Positions 1-6,723 are shown, numbered from the stretch's first letter. The stretch is 12,251 nt of DNA from Deltaproteobacteria bacterium (GCA_021737245.1 JAIPEI010000063.1:1-12251); one strand, 5' to 3'. A program made the numbers and translations. Notes: generated by a model from the sequence alone, not told the origin.

Positions 1-868
1 TCAAATCCTTTTTCTTGATCTCGTCCCGAAGGATGTCGAAGAGGAAGGTGCCCTTGGAGTCCTCTTCCGCCGCGTACCGGAGCTCCAGGCCCTGCATGAA
101 GCCGCGCTCCGTCATGTACCGCTCGTAAAAGGTGGCGTCCACCTGCTCGGAAATGGCCCAGAAGAACGGGACCTCGAGGTCCGCCCCATTCTGGTTGGAG
201 TATCCCACCCGGGGGGGCAGGAATCCGGTCTGACGTTTCGTCTTCACCGGGAAGACGGCGAAGGGGAGGTAGAAGATCGGGAATCCCTTGATGCGAAAAG
301 CCGCGTTCTTCACGGAACCGTAGCCTTCGACGGTGACCCTCACCTCCTCGCCGGTGATGCTCCACGGGGGGTTCTCACCGTCACAGGTTGTCAGCCGGCA
401 CTCCTTGACCAGATACGTGTTCGCCCCGGTTCGAACCATGGAGCTGCCGCGGATGTAAACATTGTTCTCCCGCAGGAAGATCGTCCCGTTGGTGATCTGT
501 CCGAAGTAGTTCCGGAGATCGATCAGGGCCATCTCCCCCGAAACGATGTCGCCGTTCGTGGTCAGCCGTACGTCCCCGGAGACCTGGACGATTCCGGTGT
601 CCTCGTTGTACACGCCGCGCTCGGCGGACAGGATCTGGCCGTTTCGGGTGATCATGACGTTCCCTTCGGCCACATAGAGATGTTTTTCGTGGATGTAAGC
701 CATCTTGTCGGCGGTGATCTGCCAGTGCGCGTTCCTGTCCTCCAGGATCTGCCGGCCCAGGACCGTCTCCTCGCCGGGACAGGGCGGGACCCAGAGGGCG
801 ATCGCCAGGAGGGCGGCGATGCCGGCGGGCAGGAGCTTTCTGAGGACGCCTGGAAAAAAGCGGGTCAT
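1..868 (-). CDS. lptD: LPS-assembly outer-membrane protein LptD, N-terminal 289 residues (3' end beyond window)
   Basis: LptD is the outer-membrane translocon that inserts lipopolysaccharide into the outer leaflet. The minus frame from ATG 868 is open to the window edge. Residues 1-32 look like a signal peptide: basic start, then a hydrophobic run ending near PCPGEE. Residues about 45-150 have the repeating beta pattern of the LptA/OstA jellyroll (AEGNVMITRNGQILSAERG, VSGDVRLTTNGD). Two cysteines at 157 and 162 (KECRLTTCDG) sit where LptD proteins carry disulfide-forming cysteines. GFPIFYLPFAVFPVKTKRQT and TGFLPPRVGYS, about 195-224, are typical of the start of the barrel domain. The start lies 6 bases after the folC stop and is preceded by GAGAGG, so it is probably co-transcribed with folC. 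Family members usually have 700-900 residues, so most of the barrel is missing here only because of the window end. Confidence 0.92.
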   Translation of the reverse strand, partial: MTRFFPGVLRKLLPAGIAALLAIALWVPPCPGEETVLGRQILEDRNAHWQITADKMAYIHEKHLYVAEGNVMITRNGQILSAERGVYNEDTGIVQVSGDVRLTTNGDIVSGEMALIDLRNYFGQITNGTIFLRENNVYIRGSSMVRTGANTYLVKECRLTTCDGENPPWSITGEEVRVTVEGYGSVKNAAFRIKGFPIFYLPFAVFPVKTKRQTGFLPPRVGYSNQNGADLEVPFFWAISEQVDATFYERYMTERGFMQGLELRYAAEEDSKGTFLFDILRDEIKKKDL

Positions 869-874
869 GGCCTC

Positions 875-2173
875 TCAAATCTCGTCCGGGCGGTATCTTT
901 CGGGATCCAGCAGGGAAAGCGCCTCCCCGGCGGTGAAGAGGGATCCCGAAACAAAAATCAAGTCCTCAACATCGGCTATTTTCATTGCCCTGTCAAGCGC
1001 TTGTGCCAGTGTGGGCGCGATTTCCCCGGCCTTTCCCAGGGGAGCGGCGGCCCGCTCGAGCGTCTCGGGATCGGCCGAGCGGGCATAAGCGGGACGCGTG
1101 TAGATCACGTAATCGGACAGGGGAACGATTTCCTTGAGAACGGCCGGGATGTCCTTGTCGGCCATGACGCCGATGACCAGAATGAGCCGCCGAAAGGAGA
1201 ATGCGCGGGGCAGGGCGGCGGCCACGGCCCGAAGGGCCCTCGGGTTGTGTCCTCCGTCCACGACCACCGCCGGGTCCTGCGCCACGAGCTGCATGCGGCC
1301 CGGCCATGAGACCCGGGCCAGGCCTTCCCGAATCTGATCCTCGCTCGCGGGGACCCCCTTGGCCGCCAGCACCTCCATCACCGCCAGGGCCAGGGCCGCG
1401 TTCCGGCCCTGGAACCCGCCCGGAAGCCCGACATGGAGCCCGCGAAGCCTCAAGGTCGTTCCGGTGTAGCTCAGCCCGCCGGAGGTGTACCGGTAACGGA
1501 CGTCGCGGCCCAGGCGGATCATGGGGGCCTTGTTTTCCCTGCAGGCCCGCTCCACCCGCCGGATCACCGGGGGCTGGGTCACGCCGGTGACCAGCGGTAC
1601 GCCGGGCTTGACGATGCCGGCCTTTTCCCCGGCGATGTCCTCGAGGCGCCGGCCCAGGTAGTCCTGGTGCTCCAGGCTGATGTTGGTGATGACGGTGACC
1701 AGGGGGTCGATGACGTTGGTGGCGTCCAGCCGTCCCCCCATTCCCACCTCCATGAGGGCCACGTCCACCTCCTCCCTGGCGAAATGAACCAGGGCCATGG
1801 CCGTGACGATCTCGAAAAAGGTGGGCGGCTCTCTCGGGTCGACCACGGCCATGAGCTCCCCGGCCAGGCCGGCCGCGGTTTCCCGGGACATCTCGCGGCC
1901 GTTGATGCAGAACCTCTCGGTGAACCGCACCAGATGAGGGGAGGAGTAGAGGCCGACCTTCAACCCGGACCGCTCCAGCATCGAGCCCACCATGGAGGCC
2001 ACCGAGCCCTTGCCGTTGGTTCCGGCGATGTGGACGAACCGGCGCCCGCGGTGGGGATCGCCGAAGGCCCGGAGGAGGTTGGACGTCTTGGAGAGCCCGA
2101 ACTTGATGCCGAACTTCTGGAGGCTGTAGAGCCGTTCCAGGGCCTCGGGGTAGGTCAGATTGTTTCTGCTCAT
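875..2173 (-). CDS. folC: Bifunctional folylpolyglutamate synthase / dihydrofolate synthase
   Basis: This cytoplasmic ATP-dependent ligase adds glutamate to dihydropteroate and/or folates. The 432-residue product is of normal family length. Visible motifs: P-loop GTNGKGS (51-57), SSPHL (77-81), the Mur-ligase-like GMGGRLDATN (144-153), SLEHQDYLG (166-174), GEKAGI with the likely carbamylated lysine (about 182-187), and DGGHNP (306-311). The frame stays open far upstream into the helicase gene, but that extension is only antisense-like arginine/glycine/proline sequence. MSRNNLTYPEALERLYSLQ is the normal FolC beginning, so ATG 2173 is chosen. The Shine-Dalgarno is poor (GAGGA about 12 bases upstream). 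Only 27 bases separate the start from repeat copy A. lptD follows after 6 bases. Whether it has both synthase activities or one cannot be read from the sequence. Confidence 0.93.
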   Translation of the reverse strand: MSRNNLTYPEALERLYSLQKFGIKFGLSKTSNLLRAFGDPHRGRRFVHIAGTNGKGSVASMVGSMLERSGLKVGLYSSPHLVRFTERFCINGREMSRETAAGLAGELMAVVDPREPPTFFEIVTAMALVHFAREEVDVALMEVGMGGRLDATNVIDPLVTVITNISLEHQDYLGRRLEDIAGEKAGIVKPGVPLVTGVTQPPVIRRVERACRENKAPMIRLGRDVRYRYTSGGLSYTGTTLRLRGLHVGLPGGFQGRNAALALAVMEVLAAKGVPASEDQIREGLARVSWPGRMQLVAQDPAVVVDGGHNPRALRAVAAALPRAFSFRRLILVIGVMADKDIPAVLKEIVPLSDYVIYTRPAYARSADPETLERAAAPLGKAGEIAPTLAQALDRAMKIADVEDLIFVSGSLFTAGEALSLLDPERYRPDEI

Positions 2174-2200
2174 GGGGCCACGTCGTCCTCGGGGAACCTG

Positions 2201-2303
2201 GTGCCCATATAAACGAACCTTGGGCATAACTGCCTTTCCAAACAATGAACCTCGCTGATCGACGATGGGATCGGCAAAAAGGTCCTTTCCGGATGGAAAC
2301 CGA
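2201..2303 (+). repeat. Dispersed intergenic repeat, copy A (about 103 bp, middle block absent)
   Basis: This copy fills most of the gap between the uvrD stop (2305) and the folC start (2173). It opens with a hairpin, TGCCCA (2202-2207) pairing with TGGGCA (2221-2226). It continues with a TTTCC-containing block and then acctcgctgatcgacgatg (2249-2267), identical to 4667-4685 in copy B. It ends with CCTTTCCGGATGGAAA, a TTTCC/GGAAA mini-hairpin. It lacks the 66-70 bp middle block of copy B. No transposase is nearby. Confidence 0.85.
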
Positions 2304-2304
2304 G

Positions 2305-4482
2305 CTACATCTTTTCCAGGGTCGTGTACTCCAGGTGAAGCAGCTTTCGTCCCGCGTTTCGGAAGAGCACCTCCACCTTGTCCTCTCCGCGGAACCGGGA
2401 GATCACGCCGGGTCCGAAGGCCGGGTGCTTCACGCGGTCCCCCAGCCGGAGACCCTCGGCCTTGCCCCTCCCCTCGAAGCCGGCCATGGCCCGCAGGGCC
2501 CGGCGATCCGGGGCCCGCCGGGGCCGTGCGAGCTGCCGGTTCGTCCCGTGCACCAGGACCTCCTCGGGGAGCTCCCGCACGAAGCTGGACAGACCGCCGT
2601 GAAAGTACCCCTCCACGCCGCCGGAGGCGTACCGGACGGGCCGGGACTCCATGCCCGGGTAGCAGAGGTAGAGGTCGTCCCGGGCCCGGGTGGCCGCCAC
2701 GTAGAGAAGCCGCCGTTCCTCCTCCAGGTCGTCCTCGTTCCCATAGGCCCGGGGGGACGGAAAGTAGCCCTCCATGACCCAGATGACCACCACCACGGGC
2801 CATTCCAGGCCCTTGGCCGAGTGGACCGTGGAGAGCGTCAGGCAGTCCGAGGGCCGCTGCGGCTCGAGGTCCGCCGAGCTGGTGGGGGGCTCCAGGGTCA
2901 GGTCGTCCAGGAAGGAGCGCAGGCTCCGGTAGCGGGACGCCATGTTGGGGAGCTGCTGGAGGTCGTTCATCCTCTTGGGAAAGTCGTCGAACCGTTCCCG
3001 GAGGATGGGTTCATAGTAGGCGGTCACCGTCTCCACAGCCTCCCGGGGAGACTGATCCGGTTTCGAGATGCGCTCCAGGACCGATGCCAGCGTTTCGAGC
3101 CCGCTGTGGCGCTTGCCCGCCCCGGGCCACTCTCCGATGTGGTGCGGCTCCCGGCCGCTCTCCTTGAGCCATTCCGCGATGGCCTGGCTCTTTCCGGGAC
3201 CGATCTGCTTCACCAGCCTGAGAATCCGTCCCAGGCTCACGGCGTCGTCCGCGTTGGCCGCCACCCGGAGGTGCGCCAGGAGGTCCTTGATGTGGGCGGA
3301 CTCCATGAACTTGAACCCCCCGTACTTGACGAAGGGGATGTCGTGCCGTGCCAGCTCCAGCTCCAGCTCGAAGGAGTGGAAGGCGGCCCGGAAAAGCACG
3401 GCGATGTCCGAAAGGGGGCGGCCGCGCTCGCGCTGCTGCTGGACCAGGCCGCGCACGAAGGCGGCCTGCTCGGGCTCGGTCCGGGTGTCCACCGCCCTCG
3501 GCGGATCTCCGCCGGTGCGCCGGGTCGTCAGGCATTTGGCGTACTTCTGGGAGGCCCGGGCCATCAGGGCGTTCGTGAAGGAGAGGATCGGCTGGGTGGA
3601 GCGGTAGTTCTCCTCCAGCTTGATCACGCGGGCTTCCGGGAAGATCTCCGGGAACTCGAACATGTTCCGGAAGCTGGCCCCGCGAAACGAGTAGATGGAC
3701 TGGGAGTCGTCTCCCACCACCATGACGTTTCCGTGGTCCGCGGACAGCCACCGGATGATCTCGGCCTGGATGCCGTTGGTGTCCTGGTACTCGTCCACCA
3801 TGATGTAGCGGTACTGCTCCGCCAGGAGCCGCCTTATGTCCTCGTGCTCCTTCAGGAGCCTCCTCAGGTTGATGAGGAGGTCGTCGTAGTCCATGAGCTG
3901 GTTGTTCCGTTTGTAGCTCCGGTAGAGCTCTCCCAGCGTTTGAAGATGGCCTGCGTACTCGAGGAACTGGGAGAACTCCTCCTCCACCAGGGACTCCACG
4001 GAGGTCTGAAGGTTCACCGCCTTGCTCAGGATGGTGGCCAGGGTGGACCGCTTGGGGAACCGCACGGAGCCTTTCCCCACGTGAAGGTCCTTCACCAGAG
4101 ACTGGACCACCTCCTCCATGTCCGCCCGGTCCATGATGGTGAAGCGGGGACCGAATCCGAGCCGCTCGGCGTGGCTTCGAAGCACGCGGTGGGCCAGGGA
4201 GTGGAAGGTTCCGCCCGAGACGCGGCGGCATCTCTCGTCAGCCAGCCCGGCGGCGCGCTCCAGCATCTCGGACGCCGCCTTCCGCGTAAAGGTGAGCAAA
4301 AGGATGTTGTCCGGGGGAATCTCCTCCTCCACGAGACGGGCCACGCGGTAGACCAAGGTCCTCGTCTTTCCGCTTCCGGCCCCGGCGATGACCAGGACCG
4401 GCCCCTCGAGCGTGGTCACCGCCTGGAGCTGGGCCGGGTTCAGGAGACCCTCGTAGTCGATCTGAGCTGCCTGGTCTACCAT
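2305..4482 (-). CDS. uvrD: UvrD/PcrA-type superfamily 1A DNA helicase
   Basis: A 3'-5' ATP-dependent DNA translocase/helicase of 725 residues, the usual UvrD/PcrA length. All core motifs are present: Q-motif LNPAQLQAV (14-22), Walker A AGAGSGKT (33-40), Ia LTFTRKAASEM (63-73), Ib GGTFHSL (90-96), II VDEYQDT (229-235), III GDDSQSIYSFRGA (257-269), IV EENYRS (290-295), V TVHSAKGLEW (552-561) and VI VAATRAR (595-601). The C-terminus (GDRVKHPAFGPGVISRF, 681-697) is the tudor-like domain found in UvrD/PcrA, where it is known to contact RNA polymerase. This favours a repair or transcription-coupled role over Rep or RecB-like roles. Start ATG 4482 has AAAGGA about 10 bases upstream. The stop lies at the end of repeat copy A. 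UvrD and PcrA cannot be separated here by sequence alone. Confidence 0.93.
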   Translation of the reverse strand: MVDQAAQIDYEGLLNPAQLQAVTTLEGPVLVIAGAGSGKTRTLVYRVARLVEEEIPPDNILLLTFTRKAASEMLERAAGLADERCRRVSGGTFHSLAHRVLRSHAERLGFGPRFTIMDRADMEEVVQSLVKDLHVGKGSVRFPKRSTLATILSKAVNLQTSVESLVEEEFSQFLEYAGHLQTLGELYRSYKRNNQLMDYDDLLINLRRLLKEHEDIRRLLAEQYRYIMVDEYQDTNGIQAEIIRWLSADHGNVMVVGDDSQSIYSFRGASFRNMFEFPEIFPEARVIKLEENYRSTQPILSFTNALMARASQKYAKCLTTRRTGGDPPRAVDTRTEPEQAAFVRGLVQQQRERGRPLSDIAVLFRAAFHSFELELELARHDIPFVKYGGFKFMESAHIKDLLAHLRVAANADDAVSLGRILRLVKQIGPGKSQAIAEWLKESGREPHHIGEWPGAGKRHSGLETLASVLERISKPDQSPREAVETVTAYYEPILRERFDDFPKRMNDLQQLPNMASRYRSLRSFLDDLTLEPPTSSADLEPQRPSDCLTLSTVHSAKGLEWPVVVVIWVMEGYFPSPRAYGNEDDLEEERRLLYVAATRARDDLYLCYPGMESRPVRYASGGVEGYFHGGLSSFVRELPEEVLVHGTNRQLARPRRAPDRRALRAMAGFEGRGKAEGLRLGDRVKHPAFGPGVISRFRGEDKVEVLFRNAGRKLLHLEYTTLEKM

Positions 4483-4549
4483 GGGGCACGAATCCTTTCG
4501 CCCGATGCCCGGAGATCCGGGGAATCGGTCCGAACCACGGGGTGGAACG

Positions 4550-4718
4550 ACCCATAAACGAACTTTGGGTATGGCTGCGTTTCCAATTCAGAAAGGAGGA
4601 TTTTTTGTCAAGATCGAGAAGATCAAGAGGTGACGCGGAGGCGTACTGGAGTACGCCGCACAAGGGACCTCGCTGATCGACGATGAGATTGGCAAAAAAG
4701 ACCCTTTCCGGATGGAAG
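4550..4718 (+). repeat. Dispersed intergenic repeat, copy B (longest, about 169 bp)
   Basis: This copy lies between the stop of the zinc-ribbon/Yip1 gene (4719) and the uvrD start (4482). It begins with the hairpin ACCCA (4550-4554) / TGGGT (4566-4570). Then follows a block shared exactly with copy C (4577-4597 equals 10184-10204). A middle block found only here (about 4598-4666) contains a T-run, the doubled AAGATC at 4610-4625 and the palindrome GGCGTACT-GG-AGTACGCC (4640-4657). The end block (4667-4717) is shared with copy A and, in part, with C. The remaining 68 bases to uvrD (4483-4549) hold only a short CCCGG-AGAT-CCGGG hairpin (4508-4521) and the uvrD ribosome-binding site. Confidence 0.87.
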
Positions 4719-5570
4719 CTAGCGAAACAGGGACATCATCACAGGGATCAGGGCGGCGAGCAGAACGGCCAGGGCCGCGGCCGTAATCAACAGAAAGGCC
4801 AGGATCACCCGGCCGTACGTGGTCTCGTGGATCTCCCGCAGGCCGATCACCAGCACCACCATGTACCACAGGCCACCGATCAATCCACCCAGAAAGGGGA
4901 CGGCTCCGAAGATCTGCGTCATCTGACCGTATGCGACCACGCGGAACGTCCCCTCGAATCCGTGCTTCGACCCCCGCGCCATCCACAGAAAGGCGTGGAG
5001 GACGCCGCTCATGACAAAAAGGGCCGCCCCGACCATGAGAGGCGAAAGCACCAGGAGCAGTGGAAACAGGAGCGAGACGTTGAACCGCGACGCGAGAGCG
5101 TTGATGCCGCCTCCAAGCCCCCAGACGGCCAGCACGAAGTCCCAGAACAGGCTCACCATCGCGCCCAGGGATCCGAAGAGGAGCCCGACGGCGAACGGCT
5201 CCTTCAGGCCGTTGCGACAGTGCAGGTTCCGAAAAAACACCGCAGGGGAAAAGAGAACGGACACGAAGCTGCGGTGGATGCCCGGCCAGAGCCCGATCCG
5301 ATCCCGGTCCTCCCAGGGAGAGGGCCCGCGGTGGGGTTCCGGAGACGTCGAATCCGGAGAGAGCGGCTCTTCTTTGGCTTCGCCCTCCGCAGGAAAAGCC
5401 TCGGGCTCGTCCTCACGCCCGGCGGAGGAAGGTCCGGGCGGACCTTCCGGTCGAAGCGGAAAACGCTCGCGGCAGCGGGGGCAGGCCGCGTAGCGGGCCT
5501 TTGCGGGGATTCGTCCCCCCTCGACCCACGTGGTGAAGCCGCAGTGGGGGCAGGTGATCCTGACTTTCAC
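4719..5570 (-). CDS. N-terminal zinc-ribbon, C-terminal Yip1-like multi-pass membrane protein
   Basis: A 283-residue membrane protein of unknown function. Residues 7-33 form a zinc ribbon (C7-P-H-C10 and C30-P-R-C33) of the type found at the start of many deltaproteobacterial proteins (MJ0042-like). Residues 36-95 are a proline-, glutamate- and serine-rich linker. From about 100 on there is a Yip1-like domain with hydrophobic segments at roughly 126-152, 165-198, 217-245 and 254-280, so the ribbon presumably faces the cytoplasm. The start is GTG 5570, supported by AAGGGGAGG five bases upstream and by the ribbon beginning straight after it. Longer open sequence upstream belongs to the antisense of other genes. 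It overlaps the preceding small gene by four bases (GTGA), which suggests translational coupling. The stop lies on the edge of repeat copy B. Confidence 0.8.
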   Translation of the reverse strand: MKVRITCPHCGFTTWVEGGRIPAKARYAACPRCRERFPLRPEGPPGPSSAGREDEPEAFPAEGEAKEEPLSPDSTSPEPHRGPSPWEDRDRIGLWPGIHRSFVSVLFSPAVFFRNLHCRNGLKEPFAVGLLFGSLGAMVSLFWDFVLAVWGLGGGINALASRFNVSLLFPLLLVLSPLMVGAALFVMSGVLHAFLWMARGSKHGFEGTFRVVAYGQMTQIFGAVPFLGGLIGGLWYMVVLVIGLREIHETTYGRVILAFLLITAAALAVLLAALIPVMMSLFR

Positions 5571-5836
5571 AGCGGCCTCCCCTTTTTCCGCCCGCGGGCC
5601 ATGCGTTCGAGCTCCTTTTTCCGGGACCAGCGGAGGATGCGCCCCCTCAGGCCGGAGGCCGGCGAGCGATCCAGTGCATCCTCCTGCATGGCGATTCCCT
5701 GTTTCGTCCTCATGGCGACCCGCATGCAGGCGGTCCGCTCCGGACATGCGAAGCAGGCTTCCGGCACCTCCCGAAGGCCCTGCTCTCCCATGGGAAAAAC
5801 GCGATCCAGTATGCCGTAACAGTCCTTCATGCTCAT
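5567..5836 (-). CDS. Small conserved-looking four-cysteine protein, function unknown
   Basis: This is an 89-residue soluble protein with cysteines at 6, 28, 31 and 37 (CYGILD, CFACPERTAC), a spacing that could hold a metal or iron-sulfur cluster. The C-terminal third (about 63-89) is strongly basic (RGRILRWSRKKELERMARGRKK) and could contact nucleic acid. No family is recognised with certainty. ATG 5836 is preferred to ATG 5830 because AAAGG lies 6 bases before it. The stop overlaps the GTG start of the zinc-ribbon/Yip1 gene, so the two products may work together. It is the first gene of the leftward series and faces a divergent promoter region. Confidence 0.7.
   Translation of the reverse strand: MSMKDCYGILDRVFPMGEQGLREVPEACFACPERTACMRVAMRTKQGIAMQEDALDRSPASGLRGRILRWSRKKELERMARGRKKGRPL
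5576..5584 (-). promoter_or_regulatory. Strong Shine-Dalgarno that fixes the GTG start at 5570
   Basis: AAGGGGAGG on the minus strand lies five bases before GTG 5570 and inside the last codons of the small four-cysteine gene. It supports a GTG start with a four-base overlap rather than a longer upstream start. Confidence 0.7.
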
Positions 5837-5853
5837 CGCAAGCCTTTCCGGCG

Positions 5854-5886
5854 TCTATACACCAATCGACCTTCAAAATAAAGGTC
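5854..5886 (-). promoter_or_regulatory. Candidate promoter/operator for the leftward gene series
   Basis: On the minus strand, TATAGA (5859-5854) resembles a sigma-70 -10 box and lies about 18 bases before ATG 5836. The matching -35 position holds only a weak TTTATT (5882-5877). That place is instead covered by a perfect inverted repeat, GACCTT-7 bases-AAGGTC (5868-5886). An activator or repressor could bind there. The -10 call is modest and the operator reading is inference. Confidence 0.35.
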
Positions 5887-5987
5887 AAACTCCGTCCGGC
5901 GGCCGGGGAAAGGCGTTTCACGGGTCTCGAGCCCGCGGTGGCGCCCGGCTGATCCAGGGGGGGCTGCATCCGCCGGCCGTCACGAGA

Positions 5988-6016
5988 TTGACACGCTCCG
6001 GTTTCGCCCCTATGAT
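5988..6016 (+). promoter_or_regulatory. Near-consensus sigma-70 promoter for the histidine-phosphatase gene
   Basis: TTGACA (5988-5993) matches the -35 consensus exactly. A 17-base spacer then leads to TATGAT (6011-6016), five of six matches to the -10 box. The expected start of transcription, about seven bases on, is 6023-6024, which coincides with the ATG at 6024. The mRNA would thus have no leader or almost none. Confidence 0.75.
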
Positions 6017-6023
6017 GCGATCC

Positions 6024-6626
6024 ATGAAGGGGACGAACAGGCTGTACCTGATCAGGCACGGGCAGGTGGAGGGGTTCGAACGATTTCCCATCTACGGCCG
6101 GACCGATGTGGAGGTCACGGAGGTGGGCCGCGTCCAGATGGAGGCCCTCGCGGAACGGCTCCGCCATGTCCGGATCGACGCCGTGTTTTCGAGCGACCTG
6201 CGCAGGTCCTTGGTGGGCGCCCGGATCATCGGCCGCTATCACGATGCACCCATCCGGTCGCTGCCGGAGCTCCGCGAGATGGACTTCGGGGCGTGGGAGG
6301 GACTGACCCTGGAGGACATCCGGGAGCGGTTTCCCGAGGAGCTCGAGAAGCGGGAGAAGGACGTCCTGGGCTACCGGATCCCGGGCGGGGGAGAGAGCCT
6401 GGGGGGGTTCGCGCAGCGCATTTTGTCCTGCATGAAGGCCGTCCTGGAGAAGCGGGAAGGGGAGGACATTTTGCTGGTGGCCCACGGCCTGGTGAACCGC
6501 GTGCTCATCTGCGACGCACTCGGCCTGGACTTCTCCCGCATATTCGTCCTGCACCAGGGGTACGGCTGCCTGAACATCATCGACTACTTCTCGGACGCCG
6601 CCCTGGTGCGGCTGGTGAACGGGTAG
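6024..6626 (+). CDS. Histidine phosphatase (phosphoglycerate-mutase-like) family protein
   Basis: A 200-residue cytoplasmic phosphatase/mutase of typical family length. The catalytic signature RHG is at 11-13 (LYLIRHGQ) with nucleophile H12. Supporting residues are the arginine of SSDLRRS (about 60-61), E85 in LREMDFGAWEG and the second histidine H154 in LLVAHGLVNRV. The overall pattern resembles alpha-ribazole phosphatase (CobC) and GpmB-like enzymes, but no cobalamin gene is nearby, so the substrate stays open. In-frame ATGs also exist at 6012 and 6015, but these lie inside the -10 box of the promoter. ATG 6024 is therefore chosen; no Shine-Dalgarno precedes any of the three. It stands alone, divergent from the leftward genes and 97 bases before the crp-like gene. 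Confidence 0.9.
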   Translation: MKGTNRLYLIRHGQVEGFERFPIYGRTDVEVTEVGRVQMEALAERLRHVRIDAVFSSDLRRSLVGARIIGRYHDAPIRSLPELREMDFGAWEGLTLEDIRERFPEELEKREKDVLGYRIPGGGESLGGFAQRILSCMKAVLEKREGEDILLVAHGLVNRVLICDALGLDFSRIFVLHQGYGCLNIIDYFSDAALVRLVNG

Positions 6627-6629
6627 CGC

Positions 6630-6666
6630 GTCCCCGGGATCCTTGTCCGGCGTCCGCCTCGGGGAC
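6630..6666 (+). terminator. Possible weak stem-loop after the histidine-phosphatase gene
   Basis: GTCCCCG (6630-6636) pairs perfectly with CGGGGAC (6660-6666), extendable by two pairs, around a long loop of about 19 bases. There is no immediate U-run; the nearest T-rich stretch is near 6687. It may be a processing or pausing structure rather than an intrinsic terminator. Confidence 0.25.
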
Positions 6667-6723
6667 CGTTGACCTCTTGACCTCACTTTTCATCTGTGCG
6701 CCTTTGCGGGAGGCCGTCACGAA

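Noticed and set aside
381..878. Minus-strand 165-residue frame over the lptD region
   Set aside because: It is a shifted frame of the lptD start region; the frame from 868 gives a signal peptide and the LptD domain pattern.
2201..2303. Integron attC sites
   Set aside because: The repeats lie after stop codons as attC sites do, but lack the GTTRRRY core and its inverse, and the genes are housekeeping genes in mixed directions with no integrase.
2174..2803. Extended N-terminus for FolC
   Set aside because: The extra 210 residues overlap the helicase gene in another frame and read as Arg/Gly/Pro-rich shadow; the FolC family start is recognisable at 2173.
2245..4557. Long open frame on the + strand opposite the helicase gene
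   Set aside because: It is the antisense of a complete helicase with all motifs; its translation is rich in Gly, Arg, His and Pro and shows no domain. High GC content keeps such frames open.
5920..5945. tRNA-like T-arm (GGGTCTCGAGCCCG)
   Set aside because: The rest of a cloverleaf (acceptor stem, D-arm, anticodon arm) cannot be formed around it.
6669..6705. Sigma-70 promoter using TTGACC at 6669 or 6677
   Set aside because: No sequence resembling TATAAT occurs 16-18 bases downstream of either hexamer.
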